Shown: piece after piece, positions 34,797-43,109 of the stretch
How the letters are laid out: every line of letters starts with the position of its first letter
How positions within the stretch are numbered: position 1 is the first letter of the stretch
Source of the DNA: Streptomyces lacrimifluminis
GTDB lineage: Bacteria > Actinomycetota > Actinomycetes > Streptomycetales > Streptomycetaceae
Reading direction: 5' to 3'
NCBI RefSeq assembly: GCF_014646095.1
Contig: NZ_BMMU01000027.1
Span: 19,051 to 83,050 of the forward strand
Length of the DNA stretch: 64,000 bases
The notes under the pieces: model-generated
The model's database searches: none
Seen by the model: only the letters and a program-made list of their open reading frames with translations
What the model was told of the DNA's origin: nothing
Translations under genes and position numbers: made by a program

Positions 34797-36050
34797 TCAG
34801 GTCTCCGTTTGCCGACTACGCCAGTCGCTGTCCCACAGCGCGTGACCAACCTGGTCGGCAACCTTCTTGAGCATGGAGCCCGTCACGTGCATGTACCGAG
34901 CACGCATCCTGGCGGCTCCCCCAGGCTCCCAACCCATGATGGCGTCGACTACGACGTCCGGGACTCCGAGGATCAGGAGGACGGTCGCGGCGGTGTGGCG
35001 AGCGTCATGGAGACGGCCGTTCCGGACCCCGGCATCCCGAAGCAACCGCTTCCAGATGTGGAAGTCGGTGTTCGGGCTCAGCGCTCCACCGATCGGCGAG
35101 GCGAAGACGTACCCCTTGCCCTCCCAGTCGGCGCCGGCCGCGATCCGCTCCCGCTCCTGGGCTTCCTTATGCAGCCGGAGAATCTTGATCAGCGGATCGG
35201 GGAGACCGATGGTTCGCCGTCCGGCCCGAGACTTGGTCGACTTGTGCTCGCGACGCGTCTGCTCCCGCTTGGGGCAGTAGCCCGCCTTACGGCCACACGG
35301 GTTGGTGCCGCAGCCGTGCGCGTACTTGGGACGGAGCCGGTTCTTGCGGATGCGTGTGTATCCCGCGTCCAGGTCGACGTCTTCCCAGTGGAGTCCGAGC
35401 GCTTCCCCTTGGCGGAGGCCGAGGGCCAGAGCGACGACCCAACGCGCGCTGTTGCGAAGCTTGGCCGCCTCGACCAGGAGTCGCTGTACCTCCTCGATCG
35501 TGTAGGGCTCGATGTCCTCTTCTTCGAGGCGGGGAGCCTTGGCGATCTCTGCCGCGTTCGTGGTGACGTGCCCGCGTCGGACGGCCTCACCGAGGGCGAC
35601 CCGGATCGTCCGGTGCGTGTGGTGGGCGGTGCCGGCGGAGCTCCCGGATGCCTGCATTTTCCCGTAGAAGCGTTCGAGGTGCTCCGGCTCCAGGCGGTCG
35701 AGCTTGTGGGCGCCCAGGCCGGGGACGAGGTGAACGCGCACGTCGACCTCGTAGCCGTCATACGTGTTCTCGGAGACGTACGGCTTGGCTATGTTCTCGA
35801 CCCAGTGCTCAAGCCAGGCTTGGAGCGTCCAGCTCTGCCCCGGCTTCCTGAGCTTCTTGTCGTCTCGCGCCCGCTCCATCTCGCGGACGGCCTTGGTCAC
35901 CTCCGCCTTGGTCTTGCGCTCGATGTGACGGCGGTCGGGCCTGCCGTCATCACGGACGCCGACGGTCACTCGGCCGTGCCACTTGCCGTCCTTGCCGAGG
36001 TAGATCGACGAGGCGCCGTTGGGCTGACGGGTGCGGTTCTTCTCTGCCAT
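34797..36050 (-). CDS. int: Tyrosine-type site-specific integrase
   Basis: Catalyses integration and excision at the 88-bp att repeats. 417 residues: AP2/arm-binding N-terminus, SAM-like core-binding domain (WLEHWVENIAKPYVSENTYDGYEVDV, 80-105), catalytic domain with Arg213 (GLRQGEALGL), a Cys-rich insertion HGCGTNPCGRKAGYCP (245-260) seen in streptomycete AICE integrases, HDARHT (His348, Arg351), Trp374 and nucleophile Tyr386 (RARYMHVT). All catalytic residues present. ATG 36050 starts after the short gap to xis; longer frames are shadows. Confidence 0.95.
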   Translation of the reverse strand: MAEKNRTRQPNGASSIYLGKDGKWHGRVTVGVRDDGRPDRRHIERKTKAEVTKAVREMERARDDKKLRKPGQSWTLQAWLEHWVENIAKPYVSENTYDGYEVDVRVHLVPGLGAHKLDRLEPEHLERFYGKMQASGSSAGTAHHTHRTIRVALGEAVRRGHVTTNAAEIAKAPRLEEEDIEPYTIEEVQRLLVEAAKLRNSARWVVALALGLRQGEALGLHWEDVDLDAGYTRIRKNRLRPKYAHGCGTNPCGRKAGYCPKREQTRREHKSTKSRAGRRTIGLPDPLIKILRLHKEAQERERIAAGADWEGKGYVFASPIGGALSPNTDFHIWKRLLRDAGVRNGRLHDARHTAATVLLILGVPDVVVDAIMGWEPGGAARMRARYMHVTGSMLKKVADQVGHALWDSDWRSRQTET

Positions 36051-36060
36051 GTCGTCCCCC

Positions 36061-36294
36061 TCAGGCCGCTTGGACAGGTCGGTGGCGCAGCTTGGCCACG
36101 AAGGTGGGCACGGCATCGGCCGGGACGCGACGCAGCCGACCGACCATGACCGACTCGATCTCTCCGGCGAGGACGAGTCGGAAGCACGTCGTACGGCCGA
36201 TACGGAGGCGTCTGGCCGCCTCCTCCACGGTGAGGAGGGCCAAGGACGGGTCGGAGAAATCTGGCCGGAGGGTGGTGACTTGGGGCTCAGCCAC
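36061..36294 (-). CDS. xis: Excisionase-like MerR/helix-turn-helix protein
   Basis: 77 residues with the excisionase helix-turn-helix LLTVEEAARRLRIGRTTCFRLVLAGEIESVMVGRLRRVPADAV. Directs the integrase towards excision. GTG 36294 preceded by AAGGAG at nine bases; it overlaps the end of the rep gene by eight bases and lies ten bases before int, the standard rep-xis-int order. Confidence 0.9.
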   Translation of the reverse strand: MAEPQVTTLRPDFSDPSLALLTVEEAARRLRIGRTTCFRLVLAGEIESVMVGRLRRVPADAVPTFVAKLRHRPVQAA

Positions 36295-37648
36295 AGGTGG
36301 GCTCTCCTTCCGTTCCGGGGGCAGGTTCGAGGGATGCGGCAAGCCAGGCTTCGGCGTCGGACAGGCCGGTTCCGGCGAAGACCCAGTGCGCGAGGACGTA
36401 CGTCGTGCTGGTCTCGTGTTGCGTTGGCGGGGCGTTGTGTTGGGCGCGGCGCCATTCGGCACGGGCAGTGCGTAGGGCGCCGAGGGTGGTGGAGTAGCGG
36501 CGGGACTTGGTGGAGAAGTGGCCGCGGAAGCCGAGCATGTGGGCCCAGGCGCGCAGGCGGAGGTGTTCGAGGTCCTTGCGTGCGCCGAGGGTCCAGGCGG
36601 TTCGGATGAGTCGGCGGGCGTGGTCGCTGATGTCGAGCTGGGCGAGTTCGGCGGCGAACTTGAGCGGGCGGTCGAGGGCACCCGTCGCGGCTTCGGCGCC
36701 CTTGGTGGCGTACTTGGCGATGTACGCGGCCACGGCGCGCTCGGTGAGTTGCTGGCCGTCGTCGAAGTCGGCGGAGCGGATGGTGCGTACGTCGAGTTGG
36801 CGGCCGAAGGTGAAGGTATGGGCGCGTCCGTCGATGGTCGGGCCGTCGACGCGGACCTTGGTGGCCGCCGCTTCTATGGCGTCGGTGAGGAGTTCGGCGG
36901 TAGCCCAGGCCGGGGGCGGGGTGTCGCCGCCGGTCGGGCCGTCGATGCGTATGACAGCGTGGAAGTGGACGGCGCCGCGCTTCTGGTACTCGGCGACCTT
37001 GGCGAAGGACACGCGCGCGTGCTCGCGGAAGCGTCGCTGTGACAGGCCCGCACGCTTGGCGACCTCACGGCGCAGGTAGGTGGAGAAGCGTCGCCAGAGC
37101 GGTCCGGCGTGAGCGTTCCAGAGGACGGCGGTTTCGTAGTCGTACGTGTCCGGGTTGAGCGGGGTGCCAAGGGCGTCGTCGTCCTGGTCGTGGCGGGTGC
37201 CGCAGCGGCAGGGGCGGACCGTTCCGGCCGGGCCTGTGGGGCGGTTATGGACGGGGCCGAAGCCGGGTGCGGTGAAGGTGGCGAAGACGCGGGGGTGTGC
37301 AGCGACTTGTTCCGGGGTGCCCTTGCCTCCGCGCAGGCCGGAGGTGATCAGGTGGAAGGTGTCTCGGCGGTAGACCTCGGAGCAGGCCGCGCAACGGGTC
37401 GTACGGCGGTTGTTGCAGCGGACGAGCAGATGGCCGGCCGGGAGGGTGGCGGAGTCGAGGTGGTGGAGGACGTTGCCTATTTCGCCGGTTCGGGTGTTCA
37501 CGTCGTACTCGGTGCGGTGGCCGTCGAGGCGGATCGGGTGCGTGCAGCCGCCGAGGCCCGAGAGCTGCTGGACGATACCGGGCAGGGTGCCGTGCTGGGC
37601 CAGCTTGGCGAGTTCCGGCAGTGGAGGCGTGGTGGTGCGGGTGAAGAT
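36287..37648 (-). CDS. repSA: RepSA-like replication initiator (apparent ATC start)
   Basis: Rolling-circle-type initiator of pSAM2-family elements; nicks its origin to let the excised circle replicate. 453 residues from the proposed start, against 459 for pSAM2 RepSA. Seen: C-rich zinc-like segment (LLVRCNNRRTTRCAACSEVYRRDTFHLI), VFATFTAPGFGPVHNRP, catalytic HUH-like YQKRGAVHFHAVIRIDG, and AAYIAKYATKGAE with the likely nicking Tyr. The conserved N-terminal sequence (PELAKLAQHGTLPGIVQQ) is coded upstream of the first GTG (37501) and no ATG, GTG or TTG precedes it; AAGGAG sits six bases before an ATC at 37648. See findings. Confidence 0.85.
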   Translation of the reverse strand: MFTRTTTPPLPELAKLAQHGTLPGIVQQLSGLGGCTHPIRLDGHRTEYDVNTRTGEIGNVLHHLDSATLPAGHLLVRCNNRRTTRCAACSEVYRRDTFHLITSGLRGGKGTPEQVAAHPRVFATFTAPGFGPVHNRPTGPAGTVRPCRCGTRHDQDDDALGTPLNPDTYDYETAVLWNAHAGPLWRRFSTYLRREVAKRAGLSQRRFREHARVSFAKVAEYQKRGAVHFHAVIRIDGPTGGDTPPPAWATAELLTDAIEAAATKVRVDGPTIDGRAHTFTFGRQLDVRTIRSADFDDGQQLTERAVAAYIAKYATKGAEAATGALDRPLKFAAELAQLDISDHARRLIRTAWTLGARKDLEHLRLRAWAHMLGFRGHFSTKSRRYSTTLGALRTARAEWRRAQHNAPPTQHETSTTYVLAHWVFAGTGLSDAEAWLAASLEPAPGTEGEPTCG

Positions 37649-37751
37649 GGCGTACTCCTTCTGGCTGGCTGGCTGGCTTGGTCAGGAGGGATGGCCCCGG
37701 GGCGGCCGGATGCTTGGCCGTGTCATGGCCGCCCCGGGAGTCGGGCATCGT

Positions 37752-38000
37752 TCAGCGCCGGTGCTGCTCGCGCATCAGGGAGCGCAGGACCACGGCGGCG
37801 ATGGCTACGGAGATGGCCGAGACTGCGACGGCTGCGAGGAGTGCGGTGAGGACCACGCCGCCGACGACTACGACCGCGACGGCTCCGGTGCTGATGGATA
37901 CCGCCGGGAGTGAGCGTCGTACGGGCGCGGCCTGGTCGGCCGAGGTGTGCGTGTGTGCGGGCGGCGGGGTGGGGCTGTCGGGGTACTTGGGCAGGAACAC
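37752..38000 (-). CDS. spdD: SpdD-like spread protein
   Basis: 82 residues: polar Pro/Thr N-terminus, then one or two long hydrophobic helices (GAVAVVVVGGVVLTALLAAVAVSAISVAIAAVVL) and a basic end. Typical of the small Spd proteins that help intramycelial spread of AICEs together with Tra. Follows a KorSA-like box. Confidence 0.75.
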   Translation of the reverse strand: MFLPKYPDSPTPPPAHTHTSADQAAPVRRSLPAVSISTGAVAVVVVGGVVLTALLAAVAVSAISVAIAAVVLRSLMREQHRR

Positions 38001-38016
38001 GGCGAGTCTCTCCTTA

Positions 38017-38030
38017 TCTACTCGTCTAGT
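38017..38030. promoter_or_regulatory. KorSA-like operator candidate
   Basis: TCTACTCGTCTAGT, matching the boxes at 41254 and 42135. Lies between the 64-residue gene and spdD. Confidence 0.5.
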
Positions 38031-38220
38031 TATGTGTGCCGTTTATGACGTCCACGCCGTCGCGCGTGCCGGAGTCGATGGCCGGGGCCATGAAGGTGCG
38101 CGAGAGCAGGAAGCCGAACAGGGCGATCACGACGACGATCCAGATGCGGACGCCGAGGAACTTGACCGCTCCCCAGGCGATGAGTCCGAGGACGAGGACG
38201 AGCGGCAGGCTGACGGTCAC
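38026..38220 (-). CDS. Small AICE membrane protein
   Basis: 64 residues with two membrane helices (SLPLVLVLGLIAWGAVKFLG, IWIVVVIALFGFLLSRTF) and a short polar tail. Sits in the spd gene string 16 bases after the transfer protein gene; presumably another spread-related membrane protein. Family not recognised beyond that. Confidence 0.75.
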   Translation of the reverse strand: MTVSLPLVLVLGLIAWGAVKFLGVRIWIVVVIALFGFLLSRTFMAPAIDSGTRDGVDVINGTHN

Positions 38221-38236
38221 GGTGTGCGGGGTCCTT

Positions 38237-38428
38237 TCAGCGGACGGGGCAGGTGTGGGTGCGGGCGGCGAGTTCGGCGGCGGCGCGGCTGTCGTAGTCG
38301 GCGGAGAAGCCGCAGCGGGGAGCGGTGCAGGCGGCGGTGTGCTTCTCGCGGCCCCGACCGTCGTAGGACGTGGCGACCTGGACGGGGCCGATGCGGGTGA
38401 CGTTGCGGAAGCGGCGGTTGGCGGTCAC
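38237..38428 (-). CDS. Mobile-element transfer protein, small zinc-finger-like
   Basis: 63 residues beginning (GTG) TANRRFRNVTRIGPVQVATSYDGRG with C..C near residue 36-41 (CTAPRCGF) and H-x-C at the end (THTC), a likely single zinc site. Streptomycete AICEs carry this protein in the spd/tra region. Ribosome site GAGGAG at five bases. The long overlapping frame to 39214 is a shadow. Confidence 0.8.
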   Translation of the reverse strand: MTANRRFRNVTRIGPVQVATSYDGRGREKHTAACTAPRCGFSADYDSRAAAELAARTHTCPVR

Positions 38429-38439
38429 GGGATCTCCTC

Positions 38440-39072
38440 TCAGAGCTGGGCGGCGATGGCGTCGGCCATGGGGGCGGGGACGCCGAGGCGGGCGCGGAGG
38501 GTGGGGGTGTCGATGGGTGTACCGGTACGGGTGTGGTGCTCGGCGGCGACCTTGCGGGCATGTTCGACCAAGGCGGCCGGGACGGGTACTACGGGTTGCT
38601 CGGGCGGTGGGTTCGAGGCCTGTTGGGTCGGCGGCTCGGGAGGGGGTTCGGGCGCGTCCTCCTGGTCCTCGATGACCTCGGTGTCGGTGCGGTTGTTGGC
38701 TGTCGGTTCCGGTGTCGTGCCGTGGGCGAGGAGTGTTCCGCCGAGGAAGGCGACGGCGGGCCATCCGGCGACGAGGATGCGCAGCCAGGCAGGTACGGCG
38801 TTCAGGTCGAGGAGGCCGGCGGTGGCGATGTTGGCGCCCAGGGAGGCGGTCAGGGCGATGAGGAACCAGCACCATCCGGCCGCTTTCGACTCGCCGGAGC
38901 GGAGCCGTCGCCAGGCCGCGACCATGAGCAGGTCGACGGAGATGGGGTAGGCCCATGCCTTCCAGCCGTGCTGTCCGGCGGCGGAGGCCAGGTCGTGCAG
39001 GTGGGCGAAGGACAGCGCGGCGGCGATGAGCGCTTGGACGAGTACGGCGTCGAGGCGGACAGGCAGTCGCAT
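38440..39072 (-). CDS. spdB: SpdB-like DUF2637 membrane protein
   Basis: 210 residues: four membrane helices (LVQALIAAALSFAHLHDLA; WAYPISVDLLMVAAW; WCWFLIALTASLGANIATAG; LRILVAGWPAVAFLGGTLL), a Pro/Glu-rich linker, and a C-terminal helical domain (VEHARKVAAEHHTRTGTPIDTPTLRARLG). This matches the DUF2637/SpdB proteins of conjugative streptomycete elements, which assist plasmid spread. ATG touches the preceding stop. Confidence 0.85.
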   Translation of the reverse strand: MRLPVRLDAVLVQALIAAALSFAHLHDLASAAGQHGWKAWAYPISVDLLMVAAWRRLRSGESKAAGWCWFLIALTASLGANIATAGLLDLNAVPAWLRILVAGWPAVAFLGGTLLAHGTTPEPTANNRTDTEVIEDQEDAPEPPPEPPTQQASNPPPEQPVVPVPAALVEHARKVAAEHHTRTGTPIDTPTLRARLGVPAPMADAIAAQL

Positions 39073-39338
39073 CAGTGCTCCCGGTCCGGCTTTCGATCGC
39101 CAGCGTCGGTCGGCTCGGCAGCGTGGATGGCCTCCAGGGCTTTGACGTAGTCGGCGCAGGCGGTGGCCAAGGCACGGGCGAAGGCCAGGTGATCGGCGAG
39201 GGGGAACCGATCAAAGGCCGAGACGGTCAGCGAGTGACCAACGCTGTCCAGCGCGAGGATCGGCGTGCGTTTCGAGCCGTGCTGATTGAGGCGGACGGTG
39301 GTGGTGTCGTCCGCGTAGAAGGACATCGAGGCGGTCAC
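39072..39338 (-). CDS. Small AICE protein of unknown function
   Basis: 88 residues, soluble: YADDTTTVRLNQHGSKRTPILALDSVGHSLTVSAF and a helical end. GTG start with GAGGAA nearby; ATG 39326 is an alternative. Shares one base with the DUF2637 gene stop/start. I see such a gene downstream of tra in related elements but know no function. Confidence 0.65.
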   Translation of the reverse strand: MTASMSFYADDTTTVRLNQHGSKRTPILALDSVGHSLTVSAFDRFPLADHLAFARALATACADYVKALEAIHAAEPTDAGDRKPDREH

Positions 39339-39428
39339 GGGGTTTCCTCTTCGGCGTGAGGCATGGCGGGGGTAGGGAGTTGGCGCGGGACGGCCGCGCC
39401 GACCGTGGGAACGGGTGCGTGGGTGCGG

Positions 39429-40805
39429 CTACTCGGCGACGGGCCGGGGCGCGGCCACGGGCCTGGAGTCCTTGACGGGCATGGGCGGGACGTCGGGTCG
39501 GAAGGGCTTGAGCGTGGGCAGGTCGGGCACCAGGTGAGCCGACTCGCGGCAGATCTCGGCGGCGTCGCCGAGGGAGAGGTACGGGGTGCGGATGCGGGAC
39601 CAGCCGCCGGAGGTGTCACCGGCCACGGCGAGGCCGGGGCGTTCGGGAGCGATGGCGCAGGCGGCGCCGACGGCTTCGGGGGCGATGTCGCCGAGGGCCA
39701 TCTTGGCGGAGGCTTCGTCGTTGACGCGGTGGCAGACCCGGCCGGTGAGCTGGGCGCGGAGCATGGTGGCGCCCTTGCCGAGTTCGGCGCCGAAGCGCTG
39801 CCCGCAGACCTCCAGGTAGATCCCGGCAGCGCGGCCGAGCTGGGCGAGGCGGATGAGCTGGGTGACCATCTCGTCGCGTCGTTCCTCCTCCTTCTTCGTG
39901 GCGACGAGGAAGAGTTCGGCCACCTCGTCGACGAACAGCACGATGGGTACGGGGCGTTGGTTCTCGGGCAGGCCCCAGATGTCCGAGGTGATCTCCTCGT
40001 CCGGGGTGCCGGGGGCGATGCCCTGCCGGGCCTTGATCAGGTCGTATCGGTCCTCCATTTCCTTGATGAGCGCGGGCAGTAGCTCGGCGGCCTGGTCGGG
40101 GTCGGTGGCGAGCGCGGAGAGCCGGGCGGCGAACGGCGCCAGTTCGACGCCGCGCTTGCAGTCGATGCCGACCAGGGCGACGGGTTGCCGGGCGAGTCCG
40201 GTGACGAGGTGGCGCAGGTACATGGACTTGCCCGACAGGGTTGCGCCGAGGGTGAGTTGGTGCGGAACGGTCCGGTAGTCGCGTACGAACGCGGTCGCGT
40301 CCTCCCGCAGCGCGACAGGGACTTTCAGGAGCCCGGTATCGGCCTTGCGGGGCATGCGTACCCGCCGTAGTACGTCGAAGCCGACGAGCCGCAGTTCGAC
40401 GACGCCCGGTTTGACGGTCGTGACGTACACGGCGTGAACGCCCCAGGCGTGCCGCAGCCGTTCGGCCGAGGCGGCGACGTCGGCGGGTTCCTGCCCCGGA
40501 GCGAGCCGCAGTCGGATCCGCAGTCCGGTCGAGGTGGGCCGGATGATGCCCCGGCGGGGCGGTACGGGCCGGACCTCACGTCGGGTGGTGGCTTTCACGG
40601 CCAGTACCCGCAGCCGGGAGGGAGCCACGGTCAGGCCGCACGCCTCCATGACCGAGGTGTACGAGCCGAGCAGCCGGGCGGTGGATATCGGCAGGCCGAT
40701 CGTGGACCAGTACGCCGCCGGGTGCTTGGCCCGGGTGTAGGCGGCCCCGCCGCCGAGCGCGGTGAGGGGACCACCGACTTCCAGAAGCGTTGTCAGGTCG
40801 CTCAT
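39429..40805 (-). CDS. traSA: TraSA-like FtsK/HerA DNA translocase (conjugal transfer)
   Basis: Hexameric motor that moves double-stranded element DNA between hyphae. 458 residues: Walker A LGATLSGKSM (186-195), Walker B IVLFVDEVAELF (288-299), Arg-finger-like RLAQLGRAAGIYLEVCGQR, and C-terminal recognition region. No membrane helix is evident at the N-terminus. ATG 40805 overlaps the upstream gene by one codon end (ATGA-type), so it is coupled to the SCO3933-like gene and under the same KorSA-controlled promoter. Confidence 0.93.
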   Translation of the reverse strand: MSDLTTLLEVGGPLTALGGGAAYTRAKHPAAYWSTIGLPISTARLLGSYTSVMEACGLTVAPSRLRVLAVKATTRREVRPVPPRRGIIRPTSTGLRIRLRLAPGQEPADVAASAERLRHAWGVHAVYVTTVKPGVVELRLVGFDVLRRVRMPRKADTGLLKVPVALREDATAFVRDYRTVPHQLTLGATLSGKSMYLRHLVTGLARQPVALVGIDCKRGVELAPFAARLSALATDPDQAAELLPALIKEMEDRYDLIKARQGIAPGTPDEEITSDIWGLPENQRPVPIVLFVDEVAELFLVATKKEEERRDEMVTQLIRLAQLGRAAGIYLEVCGQRFGAELGKGATMLRAQLTGRVCHRVNDEASAKMALGDIAPEAVGAACAIAPERPGLAVAGDTSGGWSRIRTPYLSLGDAAEICRESAHLVPDLPTLKPFRPDVPPMPVKDSRPVAAPRPVAE

Positions 40806-41161
40806 CAGGCGGTGGCCCCTATCGCGGCGGGGAAGGCGGCCGGGGTGACAGCGGCGGCGCGGAAGGCGATGCCGTGACGCTGCTGCCCGTTGAACACGCT
40901 TTCCCATGGCCGGGCCACCAGCCCCGGCAGCGAGACGGGCGCCCCGAGCGTCAGCCCTTCGGAGACACCGCCCTCGGGAACGGTGACCTTGATCAGCGAC
41001 GACTCGCCGTCCTGGATGTGGACGACGCCGATCGTCATCAGCGCTTCACCGCTGACGGCGTCCTTGGCGATCTCGCCCGTCTGCCGGTCGCGGACCTTGG
41101 GCTCGGGGGCCTCGGTCAGCAGGATCGTCGCGGCTGAGGTCTCAACACGGATGGTGCGCAA
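40805..41161 (-). CDS. SCO3933-family AICE regulatory protein
   Basis: 118 residues: MRTIRVETSAATILLTEAPEPKVRDRQTGEIAKDAVSGEALMTIGVVHI, compact beta-rich. Proteins of this type sit between korSA and tra in AICEs (SCO3933 in S. coelicolor). Its promoter region (41162-41330) holds two KorSA-like boxes. Role probably in controlling replication/transfer. Confidence 0.75.
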   Translation of the reverse strand: MRTIRVETSAATILLTEAPEPKVRDRQTGEIAKDAVSGEALMTIGVVHIQDGESSLIKVTVPEGGVSEGLTLGAPVSLPGLVARPWESVFNGQQRHGIAFRAAAVTPAAFPAAIGATA

Positions 41162-41172
41162 GACAGTTCTCC

Positions 41173-41269
41173 TACCTAGTCATCTATACAAGATGTGTGA
41201 TGCGAACCCGATCTTCCGGGCTCACGTGGATCACTCTGACACACAACTTACCCACTCGTCTATACGAGT
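41173..41269. promoter_or_regulatory. Promoter with KorSA-like boxes
   Basis: The perfect-arm palindrome ACTCGT CTAT ACGAGT occupies 41254-41269, and a related CTAGTCATCTATACAAG lies at 41176-41192. Both precede the tra operon. Similar boxes at 38017, 42135 and around 42680. Confidence 0.6.
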
Positions 41270-41330
41270 ATGCCTGTTGGGGTGTACGAGTTCGGAGAAG
41301 GAGCCCCGCGCACCACCGCACGTCATGCGC

Positions 41331-42119
41331 TCACGTCGCCGGGAGCTGGTACGACAGCACGTACGCGTCCGCCGCCATCACGGTGTCACAGACCTCCACG
41401 GCCCGCCCCTCGGTGTCGTACGCGGTACGGATCAGGTGGATCACGGGCACACCGGAGGCCAGCCGAAGCGTCTTGACCTCAGCCGGCGCGGGCATCCGGG
41501 CCCGGATCTCCTCCTCGAAGTGGTCGAGGCGATGGCCGAGTTCCTCAAGCCGGGCGTAGATGCCGCCCGGCCCGGGGTTGGGCTCAGCAATCGCGGTACC
41601 GCGAGCGATGTCGAGCGGGAGGTAGGAGGCGGCGAACTCGACCGGCTTCCCATCGAGGAGATACCGGCGCCGCCGGGCGAGCACCCGCCGTACCGAGCCG
41701 AGTCGGGTGGAGATGTCCTGGCTGGCCTTCTCTTCCTTGACCTCAAGGCTGTCGACCTGGGGGTGACTGCCGGCCGCGTCGGCTTCGACGATGAACGCGG
41801 ACTTCCCCTGCTCTCTGTGCCGCCGGGCGAACCGGTCGGAGGCGAGCCGCCGCACGGGCGGCCGGGGCCGCACGAACACGCCCTTTCCGTGCTCGGCGTG
41901 TACGAGTCCCTCGCCCTGGAGGACGGAGAAGGAGTTTCGGACGGTCATCCGGGAAACTCCGTAGTGCTCGACAAGCTCAGCTTCGGAGGGCAGTTTGGCG
42001 CCCTCGGTGAACCGCCCACGGTCGATGGCCTCGCGCAGCTGGTCGGCGATCTGTCGGAAGACCGCACGATCGCTCGTGGGGTCGAGATCACCGAGCAAGC
42101 CGGATGGGAGTGAGGTCAC
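41331..42119 (-). CDS. korSA: GntR/HutC-family repressor, KorSA-like
   Basis: 262 residues: N-terminal winged helix (QIADQLREAIDRGRFTEGAKLPSEAELVEHYGVSRMTVRNSFSVLQGEGLV, 22-75) and C-terminal UTRA ligand domain (VRRVLARRRRYLLDGKPVEFAASYLPLDIA). In pSAM2 KorSA represses pra and its own gene, keeping the element integrated. Divergent from the Nudix gene with an 83-base spacer that carries a box, so autoregulation is likely. Confidence 0.92.
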   Translation of the reverse strand: MTSLPSGLLGDLDPTSDRAVFRQIADQLREAIDRGRFTEGAKLPSEAELVEHYGVSRMTVRNSFSVLQGEGLVHAEHGKGVFVRPRPPVRRLASDRFARRHREQGKSAFIVEADAAGSHPQVDSLEVKEEKASQDISTRLGSVRRVLARRRRYLLDGKPVEFAASYLPLDIARGTAIAEPNPGPGGIYARLEELGHRLDHFEEEIRARMPAPAEVKTLRLASGVPVIHLIRTAYDTEGRAVEVCDTVMAADAYVLSYQLPAT

Positions 42120-42134
42120 GAGTACTCCTTTAGG

Positions 42135-42148
42135 TATCTAGACGAGTG
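42135..42148. promoter_or_regulatory. KorSA-like box in korSA/Nudix divergent promoter
   Basis: TATCTAGACGAGTG, the reverse-oriented form of the box at 38017, 16 bases upstream of korSA. Confidence 0.55.
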
Positions 42149-42202
42149 GGCGAGTGTTGTTGCTACGGTGGAGAGCCTAGCCACCTGAGAGGGCCGAGGA
42201 AC

Positions 42203-42634
42203 GTGAGCACTGACCGTCCGCACTCCGTGAGCGTTGCCGGAGTCATCGTCGACGACCAGGGCCGCGCTCTGTTGATCCAGCGCCGCGACAACGGCCAGTG
42301 GGAACCCCCGGGCGGCGTCCTCGAACGCGAGGAAACCATCCCCGAGGCCCTGCAACGCGAGGTCCTCGAAGAAACCGGCATCACGATCACAGTTCCGGCG
42401 ACCCTCACCGGCGTCTACAAGAACATGACGGGCCTGATCGTCTCGCTGGTCTTCCGATGCGAGGCTGACAAAGGCACCCCCACCACCGGAACCGAGACCC
42501 GCGCGCTGCGTTGGGCAACCCGTGAAGAAGTCTCCGAGCTTGCCGACGAGGCATACGCGATCCGCGTCCTGGACGCACTCGACGCCACCTCCCCGCCGGC
42601 CGTCCGCGCCCATGACGGCGTGAAACTCGTCTAG
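42203..42634 (+). CDS. pif: Nudix hydrolase, Pif-like
   Basis: 143 residues with a full Nudix box GGVLEREETIPEALQREV-LEETGI. In pSAM2 the Nudix protein Pif provides transfer immunity and prevents redundant exchange between donors. GTG 42203 is chosen; GAGGA is only two bases upstream, so a later GTG (42227) is possible. Divergent from korSA. Confidence 0.85.
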   Translation: MSTDRPHSVSVAGVIVDDQGRALLIQRRDNGQWEPPGGVLEREETIPEALQREVLEETGITITVPATLTGVYKNMTGLIVSLVFRCEADKGTPTTGTETRALRWATREEVSELADEAYAIRVLDALDATSPPAVRAHDGVKLV

Positions 42635-42680
42635 CCCGAACCCGCTGCACATGGCGGCCTACCAGCACGAAGGAACTTGT

Positions 42681-43109
42681 ATGCACGAGTATACGAGCAC
42701 AGCGCGGGTCTGGGGGCTCACTTGCCCAGGATTCCCAGAAGAGATCAGCCGGGCCCGCCGATGGACCCGCGACATCCTGCGCGGTTCGCCCATGGCCGAC
42801 GACGCCGAACTGATCGTGAGCGAACTGAGCACGAACGCGGTCCTCCACACGGCCAGTGGGTTGGAGTCTGGAAGCTTCCATCTGGCTCTCGCGGTATCGG
42901 CGCAGGTAATCGCCCTGTCGGTCACGGACAACGGGGGCACCGGCACGGCCCCGAAGGTCGAGCACCGGGACCAGGAGGCGGAGCACGGCCGGGGCCTGGG
43001 CATGGTCAGCGCCCTCGCCCACCGGGTGGTAGTCCACGACAGCCAGGGCGGCTACACGGTGACCGCGGAACTCTTCACCGACACGCGCCCGGGAGGCCAC
43101 CCGTGCTAA
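42681..43109 (+). CDS. HATPase (RsbW/anti-sigma-like) ATP-binding protein
   Basis: 142 residues: Bergerat-fold N box DAELIVSELSTNAVLHT, G1 box VTDNGGTG, G2 GRGLGMVSALAHRV. Single-domain serine kinase-like proteins of this type are very common in streptomycetes, usually as anti-sigma or orphan regulators. ATG 42681 has GAAGGA six bases upstream, and the KorSA-like CACGAGTATACGAG overlaps its first codons (42684-42697), which suggests repression by KorSA. Overlaps the next gene by seven bases. Confidence 0.88.
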   Translation: MHEYTSTARVWGLTCPGFPEEISRARRWTRDILRGSPMADDAELIVSELSTNAVLHTASGLESGSFHLALAVSAQVIALSVTDNGGTGTAPKVEHRDQEAEHGRGLGMVSALAHRVVVHDSQGGYTVTAELFTDTRPGGHPC

